Under the pieces are notes generated by a model, which worked only from the letters and a program-made list of their open reading frames with translations, searched no databases and was not told the origin of the DNA. Both the position numbers and the translations under genes were made by a program. Shown here piece by piece: positions 36,372 to 45,837 of a stretch of 47,709 nucleotides of DNA; the first letter of the stretch is position 1; the number at the start of each line of letters is the position of its first letter. This DNA comes from Rhizophagus sp. LPA8_4_AMF (Eukaryota > Glomeromycota > Glomeromycetes > Glomerales > Glomeraceae). The stretch covers positions 1-47,709 of the forward strand of contig JADRCO010000153.1 of assembly GCA_021464525.1 (NCBI GenBank). The letters are read 5' to 3'.

Positions 36372-37763
36372 TTATTCAACTCGTTTAATAAGTTCAATGC
36401 GCCACTAATAAAGAAAATATCAGTAAATATTCATTTCTTTTCAAATATAAAACAAAATAACTTACTTCATCATTTTCTCCTAATTTTTCATTATGACAAA
36501 CAACTTCTTGAAAATTATTGTTCCCAATAGTAAATTGAACATCATGACTACGTAAAAATTCAACTGGATCATCTACTGTATCATTAACTGGATCATCTTC
36601 AGTATTAACTGGATCATCTTCAGTATCATTAACTGGATCATCTTCAGTATCATTAACTGGATCATCTTCAGTAACTGGATCATCTTCACTATCATCTTCA
36701 GTATCATCTTCAGTGTCATTAATGCATGACTTTTTAATACATTTAATATAAATTATATCATTTGATTTTAAATATCTTTGATGATTTTCCGATTTACTGT
36801 GTTTAAAGTTCCAAATATAACCACCTACGTCACAACAAACTAGAAAATAATAATAATAATGAATATTTAATTAAGATAATAATTTAAGTAAGAACTTTTC
36901 AATTTATTATTACCTTCTGTATGTTCAGTTATCGGAGATTTGTAATAAGTATAAACATTTGGGTCATAACATAATTCAAGATCACCGCCGGATTCAATAT
37001 GTGTTAAAAGTTTTGAAGTTTCATCATACATAACTAATTCTTTTCTAGATTTAATTCTCCATAAAGCATTTAGATCAGGCTCTGAATTGCCTGCAAAAAC
37101 CTAAAATGATCGAATAAAAAGTTAATTATCAATGAAATAAATAAAGAAATGTATAAATAGATATACCAGTTGACACTTGCTTCCAGTTGTATAATACAAA
37201 TCGTCAATTGAACTCAAATATTTTCCTGTAGCAACATGCTTTAAAGCTATAATAGATTCATTCCTAATTAGATTTAATTCATCTGTAATAATTTCTATAA
37301 ATTCTTTAATTAAATCATTTATTGAATTAATTTTCTCTCTTCTTTTAATAAATTCCAAAAAATAACTATAACAATCGTAATTATCATATTCATTTGGAAG
37401 TGTATTACAAAAATAATTTTTTTGTTCTCCTATATCATTAATTTCAGAATTGTAACATAATTTACAAAAATCTGAAATAAATTTTGAAGTATTTCCTCCT
37501 TCTTTTTCAGGAATATATTTTAATAATTTTAATAATCTTTTATTTGTACATTTAAATACTATAAAAGAAATATCTTCTTTAAGTGCATTACGAAATTTTT
37601 CAAGACTATCAATCTCATCCGGAAGCGAGACAATGGGATCTACTAATGATTTAGCAATTTTCAAACCATCGTTATCGTTTATATTTTTAAGTTTAAAATA
37701 TTTTTGAACATCATTTATCCATTCATCTGGGTGAATATTTCCATCATATTTTGAAAGATCCAT
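36372..37763 (-). CDS. Gag-like + MIR (beta-trefoil) protein with acidic repeat
   Basis: Four exons on the minus strand, 37763-37167, 37100-36914, 36839-36466 and 36404-36372, all GT/AG and in phase, give 396 residues. Residues 1-170 begin KYDGNIHPDEWINDVQKYF and resemble a retrotransposon Gag (capsid) domain, but no zinc knuckle, protease or RT follows. From residue 180 comes a MIR-type beta-trefoil (ALKHVATGKYLSS, TTGSKCQLVFAG, ALWRI, HQRYLKS, ending EWRIELIKR). Its last third is interrupted by about seven TEDDPVN(D) repeats (DNA 36555-36715). The next upstream ATG (37799) lies in A-rich leader, so 37763 is preferred. This is probably a domesticated Gag; ligand and location unknown. Confidence 0.8.
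36555..36715. repeat. Tandem 24-bp repeat coding acidic TEDDPVND units
   Basis: Forward strand shows repeated ACTGGATCATCTTCAGTATC units with TATCATTA spacers, in multiples of three so the frame is preserved. It lies within exon 3 of the Gag-like/MIR gene and probably varies in length between strains. Confidence 0.8.
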
Positions 37764-38050
37764 TTTTTTTTTTCTAAAGTTGATGGTGCAAAAGTGCAAG
37801 TTGATGGTACAAAATGTCTAAGTAATTTAGTTATCACAAAATTTAATATTTATATTTATTAGTTGTTGTAATAGTGACATAAATTTTGTTAATCCTTGAG
37901 TTGAAATGACAAAAAATTTTAACAAAATGATATTTCATTAATCAAGTGACAAATGATCTGAATCATTTAAATGTAAGTTAACGTTATCCTTATCGATTAC
38001 TTTTTATATTTGGTATTGAACTTATTTTATAACCAAAAAATGTCATAAGA
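37764..38050. other. Upstream region of the Gag-like/MIR gene
   Basis: AT-rich sequence between the gene's ATG and the kinase debris. No clear TATA box in a sensible position was identified. Confidence 0.35.
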
Positions 38051-38054
38051 TTGG

Positions 38055-38565
38055 TCAGTTTGTTGGTATATATACCTTCCTATCATTCCAAAAGCAAAAA
38101 CATCTGATTCTCCACTATGGAGTTGGTTATTGGATAAGTCCTGGAGCTGAAATACGTCACGATAAAATTTATTCTCTTACTGCGTGTCATACTACCATAA
38201 AATTAAAAATACTTTAAAACAAATTCGGAAATATTTATTCTTTTTTAATGCCTTACCTTAATCCTTTTATTCTCAAGGTAATTCTTTAGATTTTGGCGCA
38301 TTCTCATCATAATCATCATAAATCCTTTTTCATGATCGTAACCTTTATAATGGCAGATAAGGCATTCATGTATTTCTTCTTTATACCAAAGAAAACTTTG
38401 GATATCTATTTATTTGGCTATCCTATCTCGGTTATTATTCGTTTCAGTTTATCGCTATATTTAATGCAATCCTCAATAAACAATATTTTTTTCCTTCAAG
38501 TTCCACAAGTGCTTGAGCCTGTTCGATAACGCCAACTATGTATCTTCTAATAACTTGAACATGAA
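38055..38565 (-). pseudogene. Protein-kinase-like gene debris
   Basis: Minus strand: starting near 38560 (EQAQALVELEG), fragments in shifting frames read WYKEEIHECLICHYKGYDHE and LKNYLENKRIK (about 38420-38230). This resembles the N-lobe/hinge of the kinase families expanded in Glomeromycotina. Further on, SGESDVFAFGMI (about 38130-38085) matches kinase subdomain IX (SD-x-(Y/F)-x-FG). The catalytic HRD and DFG are not found in frame, and stops interrupt throughout. Order and strand agree, so one decayed gene is the simplest reading. Confidence 0.45.
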
Positions 38566-40227
38566 TCTAAACGTGAAAGAATGCATTTAGTTATTAACGT
38601 TATATTGATGTCCAATTTCGTAGATTGTCTTCCTTGGTATACCTGAAGAATTAAAATAAACAACGTAAGACTTTTCCTTCTTACAGTTTATTGTATTCTC
38701 AAAAAAGATATATGGTTGGTAATTATGGTTGTATTTGTTGTGTACGACATTTTTGTACAATGTTCGAGTTTTTTACTTTATCCTTAATAATTTCACATAA
38801 TTAAGTAATTTCAGCTTCTATGTCAATGCAACAAAAGATGGCGAGTTGTAGATTTAATACTGAAGGTAATTTAAATTTATTCCACTATCCTAAGTTAAAT
38901 AATAACTGTACTGTTATCTTGTGTTTGAGTTTCTAGTTTGTGGAGACTAGTATCAAAACTAGTGCCTGGTATCAAAGTAATTTTTAATAAAAAGGCACAT
39001 AAACTTTCTTTTTGAAGAATTAAATGGGTGCAGTTCTTATATTCGTATATAATAAACGTAGTGATGAATTATACAATTTAATTATAAGATTGACCGAAGA
39101 ACACTTGGACGAAGTACAGTCTACGTTTTATGCAAGGGACATTTCCTCTTTTGTTTTTAACTGACAACTGAAAGCTCAACTCCTTCATATAATACTTACA
39201 TTAAGTCCGTCCAAACCTCCAAGAGTCGGTGCTCACATAAAAATGAAGTCCAGCATCCTACAAAAAAAAAGAAAAAATTCCTAACGTTCTACAAAGAAAA
39301 TGGAAGAGAAATCCACAAAAAAAAAGAAATCATCTACCAAAAAAAGAGAGTCCAGCTTCTTAAAAGAAAAAAGTTCAGCTACAAAAAGGAAAAAAAAACG
39401 AAATTTTTTTTTTTAAAAAAAATAAAAAATAGGAAGAAAGTAGATATAGCAAAATAGCAAATTATCAAGAAAATCAAGTACAATTAATGTCTAGTCTAGA
39501 TCAAATACCTTTAACGCACCTAGTTCAATACATAGAGCATTACAAATTCCTAAATAGATGACGATTCAAGAATACAAAGTACAAATTTAATTTTGCCAAT
39601 TTTGTTATTTTATTTTATTAAAATTTTTATAACAGATAGGCGTGTATATTAATACTATTACTAAAAATTACCTAATCCGCTTCCAAAGAAGTTAATTAAT
39701 TGGTTATTTAACAATATTACGAAGCACGAAGCAAAAGTTAATTTCCAACAATGTTGTATTTTTTTTCAGAAAAACTGATCAATCAGAACTTAACTCATAC
39801 AGCATAAACGGCATTTGAAAATTTGGCTGGATTTTATAAAGCAATGACAATGATGGTACTAATGAAAATTTATTTTATAATTTTTTAATGATTGCACATC
39901 CAATAATGTATAATTCTTAAAGCCCGGACATTATGATTCTGATGGTGAAACAATTATTGCTACAACTTTAATTAAATTGTTTATGTAAACAAATATTAAG
40001 TAAGCCTTTAAAGCCGATTGATTATCTGCATGAAATACTAGTTCCTTAAATAACAATTACATTAATAATAATTCGATATTTTAATGAAAAGTTGTTATTA
40101 GAAGAATATCGCAGATTTTAACGTATGTATATTTTTACATATTCACTAAAAAATAAAGTAAATTCAATAGTTTTTTTGCAATAATTAATGTTCAAAGTAT
40201 TTAATCGTTAAATATATTAAGTCACTT
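38566..40227. other. Long gene-free AT-rich interval
   Basis: No ORF with coding character. Around 39250-39400 a purine-rich, A-tract-laden stretch repeats AGTCCAGC/AAGTTCAGC-like words between A-runs, perhaps decayed tandem sequence. Nothing else recognised. Confidence 0.4.
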
Positions 40228-40463
40228 TTATCTCAATTGAATTCGTTGCACATCTTGGTTAGGATAAGTTCTACGCTCCTGAATTGGAATTGCTTCGTCA
40301 AAACATAATACTTTAATTAAAATCATGTGATCAAGTATCATTTTTGTTGCCATTTCTGTACCTGTCCGAAACTGATATTCTTGTTCTAAAGTCTCTTTAT
40401 ACATTAAATTACTTTGCGTTGCAGAAATAATCTGCTTTAAAAAAATTCGCTATATTATCTAAA
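40228..40463 (-). other. Orphan 3'-exon-like coding segment
   Basis: A 70-odd codon open frame on the minus strand ends at TAA 40228-40230. It reads YKETLEQEYQFRTGTEMATK then DHMILIKVLCFDEAIP and YPNQDVQRIQLR, of balanced composition and unlike the surrounding AT-rich noise. There is no ATG upstream in frame; TTTAAAGCAG just before it could be a splice acceptor. Family not recognised. Confidence 0.35.
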
Positions 40464-40880
40464 TTATTTAGGGGTCATTAGAATAATTTTCTTAGTGAAT
40501 TAGGCGATCTTTTTTAAATTTATAAATTATGGATAATAAATTTTTTATCAAAAATTACTCAAAATTTTAAATGAAGTAGAATATTATGATGTTACTATTG
40601 AAGTGTTTTATGTTCATATGGTTTGATTAAATTTTCTTGATTAAAAAATATAAAAAATATACCAAATACATACTAATTATAAATCTTATATTCAAGATAA
40701 TAATATGGACATTGAAAAGTTGCAATATACCAATAATACACTTAAATATATAAGCAAATATATATTTTGCCTCATTTTTAAATTATGTTAAAGAAAAATC
40801 TTAAGTTATAATAAAAAGATAATTAATATATACTAATCATGTCTTGCTACTTTCAATATTATATTAATAACAAAGTGCTA

Positions 40881-41600
40881 CGGCCCTGCCACAAAGGGAC
40901 TTCCTAAGAAGTGCACTATGCTCCTCCTCCCACAAAAATTGCGCATAGCACCATGCCGTTCCACAACCAACCAGCCCTACTATGAGACTGCAGCAAAAGC
41001 TGGTACTCACAGGCTTACAAAGTAAGCATGCTATACTCCCACCCATGCATAGCATCATGCTGCTCCAATAAAAATCCCAATGAACCTTAAAAATAACAAG
41101 GAAATAAATCATTAAAGCTTAAACAAAAAAGAAAAAATAACATTACCTTCGGCCCTACCACAAAGGGACTTCCTAAGAAGTGCACTATGCTCCTCCCATA
41201 AAAATTACGCATAGCACCATGCCGTTCCACAACCAACCAGCCCTACTATGAGACTACAGCAAAAGCTGGTACTCACAGGCTTACAAAGTAAGCACGCTAT
41301 GCTCCCACCCATGCATAGCATCATGCTGCTCCAATAAAAATCCCAATAAACCTTAAAAATAATAAAGAAATAAATCATTAAAGCTTAAACAAAAAAGAAA
41401 AAATAACATTACCTTCGGCCCTACCACAAAGGGACTTCCTAAGAAGTGCACTATGCTCCTCCCATAAAAATTACGCATAGCACCATGCCGTTCCACAACC
41501 AACCAGCCCTACTATGAGACTACAGCAAAAGCTGGTACTCACAGGCTTACAAAGTAAGCACGCTATGCTCCCACCCATGCATAGCATCATGCTGCTCCAT
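40881..41600. repeat. Tandem satellite, about 266-bp unit, 2.7 copies
   Basis: Units start with CGGCCCT(A/G)CCACAAAGGG at 40881, 41150 and 41416 (269 bp, 266 bp, then partial to about 41600). The units are nearly identical and clearly richer in G+C than their surroundings. Each contains GCATAGCACCATGC and GCATAGCATCATGC, short palindrome-like words. The later two units are more alike than the first, pointing to recent expansion. An ORF across the first unit (40864-41112) is a by-product. I found no tRNA-like A/B boxes. Confidence 0.9.
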
Positions 41601-41639
41601 CAATAATACCCAATAAACAAGTAAGTTTTACTTTTAGAT

Positions 41640-41830
41640 TGCTTCTGTAAAGATGAAGAAAAGAACTGATTAAATGAAATGAGTGAAATGGAGAGAAAGA
41701 AAGGAAGCAAGAAAAGGAAGGGCGAGTGGAAAGGAAAGAGTGAGAGAAGAAAGAAAAAATGTAAGAGGCAAGGTTGGTTTCGTATGAGAGTGTGAGAGAA
41801 GACATGGTAAGAGAAGAAAAGTTGGAAATT
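41640..41830 (+). repeat. Polypurine (GA-rich) tract
   Basis: About 190 bp with very few pyrimidines on the plus strand (GAAAGGAAG, GAGAGAAGAAAG motifs). Such asymmetry can form triplex DNA or mark a promoter/UTR. No coding meaning evident. Confidence 0.6.
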
Positions 41831-42579
41831 TTTTTTTATAAAAATATTCGGGTAGATGACTTTTATAGATTTGCCAGTTGTAGTCAGAGTATAGTATGTA
41901 AACTATATATTATACTATACGCGTTGAGTACGTTGAGTATATTTGCTTTGCTTATTTGACTATTTGGCGTGCAGTCTTTTTTACGCGTAATTATATAATT
42001 TTTCCACAAAAGATGACTCATGATTATACTTTATACACGAAACAATCTATATACACAAAGTAACACAGATAATAATTTATGAATTATTGTTACGTAATGT
42101 AAAACGGTAATGACTGATAGTATTTTATATACAATATAATACTATAAATTTTGCTACATGATCATAGGAATATAAAATTTATCCGATAGAAAATGATTAT
42201 ATCATTACAGGTAAATGATTAGCAGAATAAGCCACTTCGTGGCTTATTTTCAGCCAATCATTTACCTCCATAAGTAAAAAAGTTAAAATCATAACGTTTT
42301 TTTTTTTTTTTTTGTACTTTAGAAATTCTTGAAAAACATGACACCTTTATCGACATTGTGGCGTAGTAAACGGATGACGGAAAATTAAGTATCCGAAGTC
42401 ATGTGAGATTCTGCAAATAAATGCAGCTTCTATTTTTTCCGGGAGAATCTAAGGAAGTTTCTATCTAGCCTAACACAATAATTTAACTAAATTTAGCACC
42501 ATATTATTCATATATCATTGCACAACCTGGTACAGCTTCTTTTTTTTCTAAACCTTTTCCTTCTTTCAGTTTCAAAAGA
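41831..42579. other. Upstream region of the F-box gene
   Basis: AT-rich. Contains the 42209-42267 hairpin and a T-run (42296-42313). A pyrimidine-rich CTTTTCCTTCTTTCAG directly precedes the F-box ATG and may be a 5' UTR splice acceptor or leader. Confidence 0.4.
42209..42267. repeat. 59-bp near-perfect palindrome
   Basis: AGGTAAATGATT...AATCATTTACCT form the outer stem and AATAAGCCAC-TTC-GTGGCTTATT the inner stem with a 3-nt loop; only a few bases at the junction are unpaired. It could be a tiny foldback element, a structured RNA or a transcription stop; no T-run follows directly. Confidence 0.8.
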
Positions 42580-44184
42580 ATGGCATCATTATTACTTTCA
42601 GAATGTTTGGAAATTATTTTTTCAAAACTTATCGAATATCCTTCTAATGATATTAAAAGGAATGTACCTACCAAAGATTTATATTCTTGTACATTAGTAT
42701 CAAGACATTGGTGTAGAGCTTCAACACCATTATTATATGCTTATCCATTTCATCATTTTCGGTTTAATTATTCTCATGTAAATTATTATAAATTAATTCG
42801 TACATTATTAAGTTGTATTCCAAAGATTGAAATAAAACAAATTTATAAACAAACATTACAAATTCCTTTTTTAAATATGAAAAATTCTAAATCAAATACT
42901 TTATCAACATTTAATTATATTACTTTTATACATGGACTTATATTTAGTAAAATGATACTTGAAACTCAAATGATATGTAATTATTATAATAAAGAAATAT
43001 GGTTAATGGATTATAAACCGAAAAGGTTAGCAGATGAAACAACAATTACAATTATGAATTATCTCATAGAATTCATGTGTAAAGATTGTAATAATTTAAT
43101 AATTTTTGAATTTTCATCTGATATAAAATATAATATTAATGATGATATAATTAAGTTATTAAATTTTAGTGATTATGATGGAAAAAGCAAGTTGAGTAAT
43201 TTAAAAGAATTATATTATCATGCATCATCATTCAATCGTTACGGAAATAATTTTAATTTATATTTCTCAAATAATATTTGTAACCTAAATTTATTATATA
43301 TATGTTATAATGGAATCAATTCAATTAAAATAGCAAATATATTGTCTCAATTCATTTCTTCACAAAAAAAGTTGAAACATTTCATATTATCAGGATTTGA
43401 ACGTAAGAATGAATCTAATCTTAATTTAATACATTTATTTTTTCATGAGTATTATAATCTTGTGATTAATTCATTATCAACACAATATCAAAGTTTACAA
43501 ATATTAGAATTTAGGCATTTTATATTTGAATATATAGATGAAAATGTTGTAAATTCTTTACAATCACTTAAAAATATCAGAATATTAAAATTATTTAAGT
43601 GCGAAAATTTAAAATTTTTACATTCTTGGATAAAATATTTGGAAAATTTTGAAGTATTTGAAATTACAATGATGAATAATTTAAAAATTTCAAATTCTAT
43701 TTTGATTCAATTAATTCAATCGTTTCAATCGATCCAATCAAGTGTTTTTACTAAATTAATTATAAATGATGATAATGAAGAAAATGATTTTACTCAATTA
43801 TTTCAACAAATCCCGATTTATTTATACCCATTAACTCATTTAGAACTTCCCAAGATTTGTCCACCTGAATTAATTTCTATATTCATATCTTGTACTAAGC
43901 TTGTTTATATTAGTATATTATTATTGAATAATGGGTTATCAATGGAATTATTAGGAAGTTTAGGTGAATTTGTTCCTAAAACTTTAAAAAGAATTCAGTT
44001 TAAAAGATTATCAGGAAACATTCATTTAACAATATCTCTGGAATTATTGTCATTTTTTTTAAAAGGATATGCAAATAATGTTGGCATATTAGAATATTTG
44101 GAACTTGGAAATAAGGGAGATCCTATTAATATTATTACTAAACAATTTGGTGTTCAAATAATTGAATATTCTCATCACATTTGA
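42580..44184 (+). CDS. F-box/LRR-like protein
   Basis: A single-exon 534-residue protein. Residues 5-55 form an F-box-like domain (LLSECLEIIFSKL, DLYSCTLVSRHWCRASTPLLYAYPF), with the L-x-x-x-(L/C)-x-x-V-(S/C)-(R/K)-x-W core. The rest is a series of leucine/isoleucine-rich irregular repeats (SNLKELYYHASSF, KKLKHFILSGF, YQSLQILEFRHF, SLKNIRILKLFKC, LTHLELPKICPPEL), compatible with an LRR solenoid. In SCF ubiquitin ligases the F-box binds Skp1 and the LRRs choose the substrate; no substrate can be inferred. Asn/Ile/Tyr-rich codon use reflects AT bias. Part of a huge family in Glomeromycotina. No introns or lesions. Confidence 0.82.
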   Translation: MASLLLSECLEIIFSKLIEYPSNDIKRNVPTKDLYSCTLVSRHWCRASTPLLYAYPFHHFRFNYSHVNYYKLIRTLLSCIPKIEIKQIYKQTLQIPFLNMKNSKSNTLSTFNYITFIHGLIFSKMILETQMICNYYNKEIWLMDYKPKRLADETTITIMNYLIEFMCKDCNNLIIFEFSSDIKYNINDDIIKLLNFSDYDGKSKLSNLKELYYHASSFNRYGNNFNLYFSNNICNLNLLYICYNGINSIKIANILSQFISSQKKLKHFILSGFERKNESNLNLIHLFFHEYYNLVINSLSTQYQSLQILEFRHFIFEYIDENVVNSLQSLKNIRILKLFKCENLKFLHSWIKYLENFEVFEITMMNNLKISNSILIQLIQSFQSIQSSVFTKLIINDDNEENDFTQLFQQIPIYLYPLTHLELPKICPPELISIFISCTKLVYISILLLNNGLSMELLGSLGEFVPKTLKRIQFKRLSGNIHLTISLELLSFFLKGYANNVGILEYLELGNKGDPINIITKQFGVQIIEYSHHI

Positions 44185-45600
44185 TAGTGGCGGTGACGTA
44201 AACACTATATGTAAGAGTAATAACTGATAACAGATAAGCGCAATACCGATTTAACGTACGTTGCGTCTATTGCGCAACTTATTCTAAAAATAGATTATCA
44301 TCAAATTTATTATTTTTATTGTTGTTATTATATATTGTGTATTTTAGTCAATAATAATAAAGGGTTGATTTCATTGGTTCAAATTTAATTTTATCAGCCA
44401 TTTAAATATATTATTAGAAAATTTTTTTTTTTTCGAATCGGTATTTAGAAACTACCTCCAGTACTTACTTTGGCAACTAATTTATAATTCAGCAAAAAGT
44501 TTTCTAAAATGATTCTTGTTCAATCGCATGATACAATTTTCTTCAGGTGCACCTTTTAATTTTTTTCTTTTTCCAATATATTTAAAATTTTATTATATCG
44601 AAGAGATTTATAACAGGTAAAGGCTAAACATATTAGATAACATCGCGCTACGTTTCGTTCAAATAAAACAAGCACGCTACAATTACTTCCTAAAGTAAAA
44701 GGAAAAGATACAAAGTTCTCACATTTGTCATTAACTTTGATTATCATCTAATTATTTAGTTCTCATAAAAAATAAAAAATAAAATAAAACATTTCATTCT
44801 TGTCAAAAAAAAAATCAATAAAATAAAAATTTATTTGCTCAAACTCTAAACACGTTACATTTTTTTCATTAGCTTAACTTATGGTTTAAGGTTACATATG
44901 TATTTACGTGTTCCAACATAACAATACTCATTCCTTCTGAACTAAAGTTAAATATTTCGAGAGAAACTAATGAGAATTATTGTCCTTTGCTTCGCTTCGG
45001 ATAATGATACCTGTAAAATAATCGAACTAAAATTAAAGTTTTGGGGAAATTGCCCTCTAATAGTGTTTAAAATCACCTATTCATCCAGTAAAATAGGTAC
45101 ATAATATAAGTGAATGCGCATAAAACTTTTTATATTTTGTTAATGACATTATAATCGTCAGAGTTAATCCCTTGGTCACAAATCAGAGTAATTAACATCC
45201 CTAAAATGGTCCCAAACATAATTCCATCATGTGAATATTTGATTACGCAAATTTTTTTTCCAAAAAGTACAATAAACTCGTTATAAACATATCCAAACTA
45301 TCATTTTCAGTCGAAGTAGCTATGATTGTTGATGGCGCAAAATATTTACATAGCTTTAGCACTTGCCTTAATCTTTCCACTTGTTTTGATATTGGAAAAA
45401 GATTAAACTCTTGTGTATTACCAAAAATTCTCCTAGTGCTAATCCCTCTCAATTGCTAACAAGGTTACGTTGAATATTTTGCATCCATTTTGCGGTTCAT
45501 AAAAGGTCAAATTGGAAAATTCACGTCTTTCTTTTTGGTAATAATAATAACAACTTGCGACAATGGTAACAATATTAGTATAATTCTCATAATTCCACAC
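44185..45600. other. Gene-free interval
   Basis: AT-rich. A small inverted repeat ATAAGCGCAATA / TATTGCGCAACTTAT (44234-44282) follows the F-box gene. No gene recognised; short ORFs here lack coding character. Confidence 0.4.
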
Positions 45601-45624
45601 ACAATTCTTACATTTATAGTACCT

Positions 45625-45837
45625 TTTTTGAAACAGCTATATCATCCTCCGCAACAATATTATTCCGATGGTAATGAAGCGACTTTTAAAGGTACAAATT
45701 TAAATGTAGTTCAGGCTGGTACATTTCAACCTGCTTCTGACGATTCAAATTATATTAATGCTAATGGTACTTGAACTGTTGCTGATATATGGCCCAATTA
45801 TGATTTAGTTGGGAATGATGCAGCGTCTCTAAAGTGA
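45625..45837 (+). pseudogene. C-terminal remnant of an unidentified protein
   Basis: The frame reads LYHPPQQYYSDGNEATFKGT, then VVQAGTFQPASDDSNY and NANGT, interrupted by TGA at 45772. It resumes with TVADIWPNYDLVGNDAASLK to TGA 45835. The composition is protein-like and the first TGA could be a former TGG. No upstream exon or start was found; family unknown. Confidence 0.3.

Noticed and set aside
36555..36715. Regular repeats considered as a CRISPR array
   Set aside because: Repeats are in-frame coding units without unique spacers, in a eukaryotic gene.
38293..38529. Plus-strand ORF of 78 codons
   Set aside because: It overlaps kinase-like pieces readable on the opposite strand, which explain the sequence better.
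38930..38975. Possible tRNA from repeated CTAGT words
   Set aside because: No cloverleaf, no A or B box, no TTCRA loop.
40864..41112. 82-codon ORF on the minus strand
   Set aside because: It lies entirely in the satellite unit, is not conserved across the units as a frame, and is an artefact of local GC content.
44234..44282. Inverted repeat around GCGCAATA as a terminator
   Set aside because: Arms are short and unequal; intrinsic terminators of this type are bacterial and do not apply to a fungal gene.
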